Below are positions 55,834 through 64,000 of a DNA stretch of 64,000 nt, piece after piece. Position numbers and translations under genes: made by a program. The DNA is taken from assembly GCF_025118155.1 (NCBI RefSeq), contig NW_026251425.1:1-64000 (forward strand), read 5' to 3'. Numbering within the stretch: the first letter of the stretch is position 1; each line of letters begins with the position of its first letter. This DNA is from Cokeromyces recurvatus. Its lineage: Eukaryota > Mucoromycota > Mucoromycetes > Mucorales > Mucoraceae. The notes under the pieces are model-generated. The model was not told the DNA's origin. It saw only the letters and a program-made list of their open reading frames with translations, and did not search any database.

Positions 55834-55917
55834 GAAATAAAATGGTATTGTCAAAAAGTTTTTTTTTTTTTTTTTCCGTGTACCCCTTTTTTTTTATTTG
55901 TATTTATTGACATAGCA

Positions 55918-56977
55918 ATGACAATTACACTATATCCTTGGACTAGTGAGACCCAAATCGAGCAATTCAAACAGTACCTTACAAAACATACTCCCACTAC
56001 TTCGTCATTGCTCGGTCATTTCATTGGGACTGCTTGTTTCGATTTTGACAGATCTCAACACATTTGGGTTTCTCATCCTGATCCCTTAAATACATCCGAC
56101 ATTGTTGTTTGGATTATTATTAGCGAGAAACGTACTCGTATCTATGTGAATACCGAGCCTCAACTTGATCATGCACCCATGATAATCACAGCTGCTACAT
56201 TAGCTGATAATAAGGGTTATAAGGGACCTTATTTTGTTTCTGAAGCTGATGAAGAACTCTTTCGACAAAGTTTAAACAAGGTCAAACAAGCCGTCTTACA
56301 TCATCTTCAATTAGATAATCGCCTCACGATTGAATACGCTGATGTTAGTTTATTATGGCATAGTGTATTTGATGAATTTAATAAGGATTATGAAACTATT
56401 TGTTATAGGTTTGTCAAGCAGGCTTCGACACCCTTATTGCCTATCACTCAGTTACCACCTACACTCAAGTTGACAGAATTAGTCAAACCAGATGATGTTG
56501 AACTTGTAAGAATTAGTAACAAGATTTTGTTTGATAGAGAATATGTAGAGGCTTGTTTTTGTATGACAAGCGCGATCAAGAAAGTCGATACAAATGAATC
56601 TGTTGCATGGGCCATGACTCACAGAGATCGTAAGTAATTGAATTGAATTGAATTGAATTGAATTGATTTTTTTTTTATTTTCTTTTTCTTATATTTGTAT
56701 GTAATTAGTTTATGTGGGAGCTTTGCATGTTTTGCCAGATTATCGTAGACGAGGTCTTGCAGAAATCATTTTAATAGATATTACAAGACGTTATATTGAT
56801 TTCTATAAGCAATGTTTACCCGATGTGCCTCTATCACAAATGTATATTAATGCTTGTGTAGAATCCTATAATACTCCTAGCGCAAACCTATTTAAGAAGG
56901 CAGGCTGGAGTCAAATTGGTTTAGGCAAATGTTGGATTTGCTGTAATAATATTAGAAAAGAAAACCTTATAGAATAA
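55918..56977 (+). CDS. GNAT-family N-acetyltransferase
   Basis: Exons 55918-56629 and 56709-56977 give 326 residues. The C-terminal GNAT domain shows GALHVLPDYRRRGLAEIILI, where R-R-x-G-x-A is the acetyl-CoA pyrophosphate loop, then INACVESYNTPSANLFKKAG, the usual helix after strand 5. The N-terminal 200 residues are divergent and may form a second, degenerate GNAT lobe, as in GLYAT/FR47-like proteins. The substrate cannot be told. The intron starts with GTAAGT followed by five TTGAA repeats. The gene converges on RRP42 with 90 bases between stops. Confidence 0.85.
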
Positions 56978-57067
56978 TAATAAATAATAATAATAATAAT
57001 ACATTTGTATACACATATAAACAAATAATCATTTATTTTCATTTTTTTTTTTTGTTTTTGTTTTTGT

Positions 57068-57825
57068 TTAAATGACAGCAGCAAAGAAACCAAGTGTTTC
57101 CACAGGCTGTCCTACCTTCTTCTTTTCCTGCACTTTAGTCTCCTCTTCTATTAATTTAGTGTCCAATTGTTCAATAAGGGGCTTGGCCAATGTTGTAGCT
57201 GTACCCACCATCTCATTCAGTAGACTGGGTTCTAGACTACCACGACCCCCTTTCTTGATACCACACACTTGACCTAATCGATTGACGCCTACTGTTAATG
57301 TCACCTGTGAACAAAGTTCCTCTAAACTAGTTGGGTCAATTACATATCGCTGACCAATCTTATAGAGAGTAATTGTAACAGGTAGGTTTTGCCAGCCCTT
57401 GAGTGGTTCTGCTTCTTCAACGTCATCAACAATTTCAAATTCAACATCACCATCTTCAAGATCAATTAATTGAGTTTTAGGGATGCGAGTGTTGTGTAAA
57501 GCTGCACGAGTTGTCATGACGATACAATCGAGTAAGTTACCTGCTGCATCCATAACCTAATCAAAAATGATTAGAATGATTATTATAAAATTGCATAATT
57601 GCCTCTCCCCCTTTCTCTCTCCCTCTCTCTTTTTCTCTTTCTTTTTCTTTTACCATGGCGTCAATATAGATGATCCAACATTGTTGATTTGGAATAATAC
57701 ATAAACTTTCAAGATCAAGTCCACTTTGAGGGCCACTAAATACACGATCAAGTGCCAATGTCAATGTATTGTTGATTTCATCAGCTCCACGGCCTTCAAA
57801 TTGTTGTGAAGCACTAGGCGAGCTT

Positions 57826-57858
<33 letters not shown>

Positions 57859-58161
57859 GTATATCAGCACACGCAATACAATATATGATTGAATGACTTT
57901 TTTTTACCATTCTACATTACACACAAGTCGTCCTTGGTTGGGTCGAGTAGGATCTACCTCACCAATTTCCACTTTAACACCTACAAGTACATCACTATCA
58001 CCTAATCGACAACGTGCACTGCCTGATGCTTGTGACAATAGACCACTTTCAAGAACAATATGACGGTATTCAAAGCGAGCACGACCATCGGCACGACAGT
58101 CATCTTCTACACCTTGCTCTATATAACTCTTTTCTGCTGGTGAGATGAGTGGTTCAGGCAT
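57068..58161 (-). CDS. RRP42: Exosome core subunit RRP42 (RNase PH fold)
   Basis: Exons 58161-57908, 57822-57654 and 57556-57068 give 303 residues. It begins LISPAEKSYIEQGVEDDCR, typical of the RRP42/EXOSC7 branch. It continues with RADGRARFEYRHI, SGSARCRLGDSDVLVGVKVE, FEGRGADEINNTLTL, the domain-linking DAAGNLLDCIVMTTRAALHN, and GRGSLEPSLLNEMV. As in other eukaryotic ring subunits it is presumably catalytically inert and forms the RNA channel of the nuclear and cytoplasmic exosome. The first exon joins through a split Cys codon to SPSASQQFEGRG, which restores the family pattern. It diverges from ERV25. Confidence 0.93.
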
Positions 58162-58777
58162 GTGAATAAAGGGGAGGGGGGGGGAATATGTATATATTTA
58201 TATAAAGAAATAAATAAATAAAAGAAAGGGAAAAAAAAATTAAAGTGGCTTGCGGACTATAATATAATGGCATAATTTTGATGCTTTTTTTTTTTTGCAG
58301 TAGTAATAGTAAATCTCAATATGCCAATCTTACACTTATTATTTTTGTTTTCTTTTTAAAAGAGGGATATTTCCTATTTATCAAAGAATAAAAGGAAAAA
58401 AAAAGAGTAGGAAATGTTTGTATTCACTCAGTTTAAAGACTTGTATCAACACTACTATTTTACTTGCTTTAGTTATTTTAAGAAGCAGAGGTATTTTTTT
58501 CTTTTATTTAAATAGCTACAAAATATATAACATCAACAAAAGAAAGAAGCCAATACTGCATATAAAAAAAATAAGTGATAATCCATTCTGCTGTTACATG
58601 AATTCCTTTATATTTTATTTTATTTTATTTATATGTATAAGGTTATAAGGTTATTTGACTTTCCGATTCATTTTTTTTTTGTTTTTATTCAATAAGAAAG
58701 CCGCACGCGACTACAGTTGTAATTACTCCTTTTTTTTTTTATATTTATAAATATATAATAGACATTTATAGTTTAAA
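58162..58777. promoter_or_regulatory. Divergent region between RRP42 and ERV25
   Basis: These 616 bases lie between opposing starts. A G-rich tract lies just upstream of the RRP42 ATG (58170-58182), and several A/T tracts follow. No gene or specific site recognised. Confidence 0.45.
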
Positions 58778-59697
58778 ATGTATATTCGGTCATTATTGCT
58801 AGTCGTCGTTTCGACCTTTTTTGCATTGACCAGTGCCATCAAGTTTGATTTATCTGCTGTTAAAAAAGATAGATTTGCAGAAGGGACTAAATGTCTTTCA
58901 CAATACGTGTCCAAAGATACCTTAATTTTGGCCACTGTTAACGTGGGCGAAGGATACAATCAACGCGTTGAGCTCGAGGTAATGAAACATTATAGAAAAA
59001 AAAAGTTAAAAGGGAAGAGTGTATTGATTTAGTTTCTTTTTTTTTTTGTGTGTGTGTGTATACATATATATACATGTATCATTAGATTACAGATACCTCA
59101 GAAAATCGTAATGTTTACATTAAAAAGAGTAATGTGAATGGTGAACTTCGTAATGCTTTTACTACGATTGATGATGGTGAGGTTATGGTCTGTTTCACCA
59201 ATGTACTTGATGATGGTAAATATATAGATGTATATGTTCATTAGCTGAGAAATATATATACATATATCAATCATTATTTTTTTTTTGTAGGATTCCAGGA
59301 AGGATCACAATATAGACGCACAATTGAATTACAATTCAGTGTTGGCGCAGAGGCTACTGACTTTAAGAACATGGCTAAAGCTGAAAAGTTAACTCCTCTT
59401 GAACTTGAACTTCGTAAATTGGAGACTGTAGTAAAGGAAATTGTTGATGAGATGAATTATTTGAAGCGACGTGAAGCGAGAATGAGAGACACAAATGGTA
59501 AAAAAAAAAAAATGGACATATAAAAATAAGTGTATATACTTACATACATACATATATATAATATCGCTATTATAGAATCTACAAATGAACGTGTCAAGTG
59601 GTTTAGTATTCTTTCTTTATTTACTTTGTTTGCTCTTGGTACTTGGCAAATCCTTTATTTGCGTCGTTACTTTAAGAGAAAGAGATTGATTGATTAA
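58778..59697 (+). CDS. ERV25: p24-family cargo receptor, ERV25/TMED10 type
   Basis: Exons 58778-58978, 59086-59215, 59291-59497 and 59576-59697 give 219 residues, the normal p24 length. It has a signal peptide (about 1-20, [15 protein letters not shown]) and a GOLD domain with the paired cysteines (KCLSQYV and MVCFTNV). A coiled coil (about 145-185, [20 protein letters not shown]) and one membrane span (about 188-208) follow. The tail [12 protein letters not shown] carries an aromatic COPII/COPI signal and a dibasic motif, close to the delta subfamily. It cycles between ER and Golgi in COPII and COPI vesicles and sorts cargo such as GPI-anchored proteins. Confidence 0.92.
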
Positions 59698-60704
59698 ATA
59701 AAAAAGAAAAAGGACACTCTATATTTCGAAGGGGTTTATTTTTGTATACTATAATTTATTATATTATGTAAAAAAAAAAAATGCTGGTCGATTCTATTTA
59801 TATAACAGGACTTGGAGGGTTCCTCTGACTCTTCTCGAGCAAAACATCATATTCTAGTCTGTCATTTTTTGTTTCACTAACATCTATTTCTCTTATAATG
59901 CACTTGATAAAAAAAAAAAGGATGGGGGGGAGTATTCCGACTTGAACAAAAAAGAACTTGGATGGACATATAAATTAGCAGTATACCTGTGATAATTTTT
60001 GTCTCTACAAGGCTTTATTATCTACCAACAAGGCACTTAGCTACAGAGAGAACTCAGCTATATCTGTTCTTTATTATAAATATATCTGAATAGGTTATCT
60101 TTTATTAAGTTTAACTGAAGAAAGAGAAAAAGAGAGAAAGAGAGAGAGAGAGACTGATTATGTAATGATTTTATTGAAAACGAGAATATAAACACAGTCA
60201 TTATATTAGAAACAACTTATTCTAAAGAACAGGGCTTACATACGCTAAAATAGAAAGAGTCTTCTCGAGTATTACTTTCTATTCATATATCTGTATACAA
60301 TTCTTTAATATATCTTTTTAAGTGTTAGATATACTACTTTGCTAGAATAGTATACACAGAGTACAAATAGTAGTCTCATTCATAACTATTTGGGAATTGA
60401 TAGAGAACTGATATGAGATAATAAATTAGGCTTGTTATATTATTAAGGATTCAGCAAATATGTCTTATTATCTTTAGTAGCAATAGTTAGACTACTTTAT
60501 CGTTATTACTATTTTGGAGCAAAGTAGAATATCTTATTAATAATAGGAAAGATCAAGAAAAAAACTAAAAAAAATATAATAAATAAAAATAGTCCGGGAG
60601 CAATATTTTTCCGGAAAATTACACTGGATCGCAGAAAGCTCAACACAAGCAAATCATATCCAAATTTGTCTATCCCTTCTCTTCTTTCTGTTAGATATTT
60701 AACA
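59698..60704. other. 1-kb intergenic region upstream of eL42
   Basis: No gene was recognised. The stretch 60160-60420 (TGATTTTATTGAAAACGAGA and following) looks like LTR-type leftover, but no ends were found. The last 150 bases must hold the eL42 promoter; no classical ribosomal-protein element was recognised. Confidence 0.35.
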
Positions 60705-61378
60705 ATGGTAAAGTTATATATAGTCATTCATCTATCCATCCATCCACCCACCTATCCATTCGTTCAGATCAGTTATATCTTGTTAAAGCGGATCAATCAT
60801 TTTGAAATTGTTCAACAGACGATGATGACACTTTTTTTTTTCCCCAGCATGAATTGACAATTGAAAAGAATTCGATTATATAATGTGATGATTGGAAACG
60901 AATGGAGGAAGGACGGAGGAAAAACTTATGACATCACAAAAGAGAGAGCAGGGCATTGGTTTTATTAACATATTTTTTTTCAATTTTATAGGTCAACATT
61001 CCCAAGACCAGAAACACATTCTGTAAGGGTGCCAAGTGTAGAAAGCACACTCCTCACAAGGTCACTCAATACAAGGCTGGTAAGGCCTCTCTCTTCGCTC
61101 AAGGTAAGAGACGTTACGACCGTAAGCAATCTGGTTATGGTGGTCAAACCAAGCCTGTTTTCCACAAGAAGGCCAAGACAACCAAGAAGATTGTTCTTCG
61201 TTTGGAATGTACCGGTAAAGTAGATTGAAGAGAGCTGTAACATAGTAGTATATTGGATGTTAATTTTTTTTTGGAATCTATAGTTTGCAAGTACAAGATG
61301 CAATTGGCTATTAAGAGATGCAAGCACTTCGAATTGGGTGGTGACAAGAAGACTAAGGGTGCTGCTCTTGTTTTCTAA
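60705..61378 (+). CDS. RPL42: 60S ribosomal protein eL42 (L36a/L44)
   Basis: Exon 1 is only the ATG (60705-60707). It is followed by a 284-base intron, then exons 60992-61214 and 61284-61378, giving 106 residues, exactly the family length. The sequence [19 protein letters not shown] holds the first zinc-binding cysteines, [19 protein letters not shown] the second pair. The protein lines the ribosomal E site. Residue 56 is proline (GQTKPVFHK), the form linked to cycloheximide sensitivity in yeasts. An intron right after the start codon is common in fungal ribosomal-protein genes and often boosts expression. Confidence 0.96.
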
Positions 61379-61549
61379 GTCGAACTTTTTTTTTTCTTAA
61401 TAAAAAAAAATAATTTGGTTACTTTCTTGCCTTCTTTTTTATTTTTATTTTTATTTTTATTTTTATTTTTATTTTTATTTATTTATTTATTTTTTATTTT
61501 TTATTTTTTTTTCTTTTTTTTTTTTTTTTTCTTGCTCAATATCCCTCCC

Positions 61550-62359
61550 ATGTTTAAATTATTTAAAAGAAGTCTATGTACAGATAGAATCGTCACGTAT
61601 TTAAAGTCTCAGAAATCTGTTGAACTGAAATCGATTGCCATCAAGAGTGGCGTTCTTAGCAGTGGTACAAAAGTAGAAGTTATTGATCGTTTAGTACATC
61701 ATTTTAGCAACCAGATCAGGCCTTCACAGACGATTTTGTCATTTGATGTTGGATATCGTAACCTGGCTTATTGTGTTTTAGATAAAGATAAGACGGTGAT
61801 TGATTGGGCTCGAGTAGATCTTGAATTGCCTTCCTTTCATCCATCTGTGATGGCACCCGTTTTACGTCAATTTATACACTCCATTCAACATCATGTCAGG
61901 AATGTCGATCATATCCTAATCGAACGACAGAGAGCACGTTCAGGTGGGGGGCATGCTGTCTTTGAAGTGACTTTACGTGTCAATTGTGTCGAAGCCATGC
62001 TTTGGTATGGTCTTTTTGAAATAGCTGGTGGAACGAACATGATACCGATTTCACGTCAAATCATTGACAGAAACTGGCAAACCCAACTTGAAGACATCAT
62101 ATCCATCTCTCCACGTCTCCAATCCCTTCAATCTAAAACAGCGAGAAAAAAGAAGGCCACTGCATTACTAGTGCGCTCCTGGCTTGAGTCCGATAAGATG
62201 ATCGATTGTCCTGAAGAATTGAAAAACAGGTTTTATAGAGAGAAAAAACAAGATGACATGAGTGATTGTTTAGTCCAAGCTTTAACTTGGTATCAATGGG
62301 AAAAATACAGTATAGATTTTATTCATGATAATAATAATAGTAGTAACAATAAAAATTAA
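61550..62359 (+). CDS. CCE1: Mitochondrial Holliday-junction resolvase, CCE1/Ydc2 type
   Basis: This single-exon gene encodes 269 residues (S. pombe Ydc2 has about 258). The N-terminus is basic and Ser/Leu-rich, suiting mitochondrial import. It is followed by a SAP-like helical part (VELKSIAIKSGVLSSGTKVE), used by this family to bind junction DNA. The RNase H-fold core shows acidic active-site candidates: SFDVGYRNLAY (Asp), HILIERQRARSG (Glu) and KQDDMSDCLVQA (two Asp). It cuts four-way junctions during mitochondrial DNA recombination and segregation. The ATG at 61550 is chosen over upstream in-frame codons because those encode only poly-T-derived Phe/Leu runs. Its TAA overlaps the stop codon of the gene on the other strand. 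Confidence 0.92.
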   Translation: MFKLFKRSLCTDRIVTYLKSQKSVELKSIAIKSGVLSSGTKVEVIDRLVHHFSNQIRPSQTILSFDVGYRNLAYCVLDKDKTVIDWARVDLELPSFHPSVMAPVLRQFIHSIQHHVRNVDHILIERQRARSGGGHAVFEVTLRVNCVEAMLWYGLFEIAGGTNMIPISRQIIDRNWQTQLEDIISISPRLQSLQSKTARKKKATALLVRSWLESDKMIDCPEELKNRFYREKKQDDMSDCLVQALTWYQWEKYSIDFIHDNNNSSNNKN

Positions 62360-64000
62360 TTAACTGCAATACCTCGCCCGCATGGGTCAACAAAACTAGA
62401 ATGTAAAGTGATAGCATTAAAGGCACCGATGGTTGCTCTTGCGAGTTCAGTAAAACTAGCAGCGTCTAGGATTAATAAAAAGCAGGATTCAGAACCATCT
62501 TGAAGGGTGGTATTGACGATAGACATGATGACTCCCTCATCTTCTTCTATGGCTTCTGGATGTGGAATAAAGATAGGTTCTGCACAGGAGCAACCAGGCT
62601 CATCCCAGATCTTGGCTGTACTTTCAGGATCTGTATTAGCACCTAAATAAATGTGATCAAGATCTAATTTGATTAACCCATTTACGACAGCTCCTGATGC
62701 ATAAGAGGGTGCAAACCTAGATTCACAGACACCATAGCAATATCGATAGGGCTTCATGTTATAACGTGGATTGAATCGAGGCATTTCAAGATCATAGCCA
62801 ATCACCTCATAAGACGCCACTCGTCTCTTATTGTATCTTGTCCACTTTGAAAACCGAAAGGTATCCCTCCATGATGGCTTCCAGAAGGCTTCAGGATCCT
62901 CATGGGGTTGTCTCGTGACGGGAACTTGGCCTAAACGATACCGACGAAACTGAGCAGGTGAGATCTGATGTTCTTCTTTATGGTCTGTCAACTTATCAAA
63001 TCGATAACGAGCGGGTTGTACTTGATCTAGGTCAATGCCACCTGTTGGCGTCTTCCCAAGCTCAAAACTAGCATCCACAATATCTGTATTTTCGTACATA
63101 CAATAGTCCATGTAGATCACACGTTCCCTTTGACCCCCCGGTAACTCAATGTCCTCATCCCAAGCGTTAGCGGTATGAAAGGAAAAGCAAGGATCTGCCT
63201 CATAGGTAGCTACATGATGACCCGTATGTCGATCAATAACATGAAATAAGGTATGTCGTGTTTCATCCCAATAAAAGGTTTGATAGGCAGATGAATAATA
63301 GATCGCTGATAGACCACCAAATGAATAGTAATATGGGAAGTTGGGAATAATGATATAATTTTTCGTCATACTAAAGGAATGAATATAAGAGGGCTTTAAG
63401 GCCTCTAAGGTTTTCCAGGCACCAAGATGACGCCAGATGGGTTGATGAAGTCGTGGTTGAGGGGCCTCTACTTGCTCTTTCTCTCCAGGAGGTGTAGGCA
63501 AGTATGGACCCAAGGTAAAAGTTTGAAAAGTGGGGAAAGGTCCTAAGCGTACCATAAAATTTACATATTCGTCCGTGTCTTCATCATATTGGTGATGAGA
63601 TGCACAAAGTTGGCCCTGTAACTTTTTACTGATATGACCATAAGTAAACATTTTGAGTGGTTCTAAGAGTAATAATAATAATAATAATCAGACTGATTTT
63701 TTTTATTATTATTATTTTATTATATGTATATGAATGTTACTTACTTAATGTCTCTGGATCGACTACTTGTAATGTATTCGCATCACGCTTGACCACCAGG
63801 GCTTCACCACGTTTAATACCTGTTTCCTTTTCTAGAGTTTCACCAAGAGGGAAATTGGGAGTGATGGTCACGTTGACCATATCAAATTCAGAATCATTTT
63901 CTTGTAAAGCAGCATTTGAACCAAACTTGGAGATATGATGATAGACCGTCTGCATTCTACCAAAGATGGTTTTACAGGGATCAGGTCCAAACGTTAAAAG
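62356..64000 (-). CDS. Carotenoid-cleavage oxygenase (RPE65 family), 5' end beyond window
   Basis: Exons 64000-63745 (partial) and 63662-62356, joined through DPETL-KPLKMFTYGHI, give about 520 residues here; the N-terminus is missing. The four iron-binding histidines can be placed: ASHHQYD, KPSYIHSFSMTKN, FSFHTANAWDED and TLHSSFVDP near the C-terminus. Also typical are GPDPCKTIFGRM near the start of the visible part and YDLEMPRFNP. The enzyme splits a conjugated double bond of a carotenoid or apocarotenal with O2. In Mucorales two such enzymes (CarS and AcaA in Phycomyces) turn beta-carotene into C18 and C15 precursors of trisporoid pheromones, the likely role here. Which of the two steps it takes cannot be decided. 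Confidence 0.9.

Noticed and set aside
61415..61549. In-frame upstream extension of the CCE1 gene
   Set aside because: It encodes only Phe/Leu/Ile runs from a pyrimidine tract and does not begin with ATG. The ATG at 61550 gives the normal family length.

Overview
The window is nuclear DNA of a fungus, most likely a mucoralean (Mucoromycota). It is very AT-rich. Host genes carry many short GT..AG introns of about 55-90 bases. The encoded proteins are clearly fungal: UPF1, SYS1, cytosolic HisRS, CSN3, RRP42, an ERV25-type p24 protein, eL42 and a CCE1-type mitochondrial resolvase. The right edge holds a carotenoid-cleavage oxygenase of the kind Mucorales use to make trisporoid sex pheromones. 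The left part carries relics of multi-exon gene families that I recognise, from memory only, as mucoralean lineage-specific families.

The window has two halves. Positions 1 to about 43 kb are a transposon graveyard with few or no working host genes. It holds four families of Tc1-like DD34E transposons, called A to D here. Only one copy, of family B, has an uninterrupted 330-residue transposase. It also holds two LTR groups: LTR-I of about 600 bases (TGTTATAG..CATCACA), and LTR-II/III of about 850 bases (TGTTG..CAACA or ..CAAAACA). A degenerate Ty3/Gypsy chromovirus pol gene is present, as are four decayed or nearly intact members of lineage-specific multi-exon families. The main structures are a three-level nest of Tc1 elements (7.48-11.13 kb), two solo LTRs with exact 5-base target duplications, and a large inverted repeat with near-identical arms of about 4.4 kb (17.8-22.2 and 31.9-36.3 kb) around a spacer of about 9.8 kb.

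From 43.3 kb to the end the DNA is compact and gene-rich. The order is UPF1>, SYS1>, HisRS>, USP-domain protein>, <CSN3, PCI/SAC3-like protein>, GNAT>, <RRP42, ERV25>, eL42>, CCE1>, <carotenoid oxygenase (its 5' end lies beyond the window). Gaps are often under 200 bases. CSN3 and the PCI gene diverge with 151 bases between their ATGs. USP and CSN3 converge with 8 bases between stops. The CCE1 and oxygenase stop codons overlap. I derived all exon structures by hand from splice signals, reading phase and family conservation.

The genes serve housekeeping roles: mRNA surveillance and decay (UPF1, RRP42), translation (HisRS, eL42), ER-Golgi traffic (SYS1, ERV25), cullin deneddylation (CSN3) and mitochondrial DNA recombination (CCE1). 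The apocarotenoid oxygenase is the one specialised metabolic gene. No rRNA, tRNA or CRISPR was seen.
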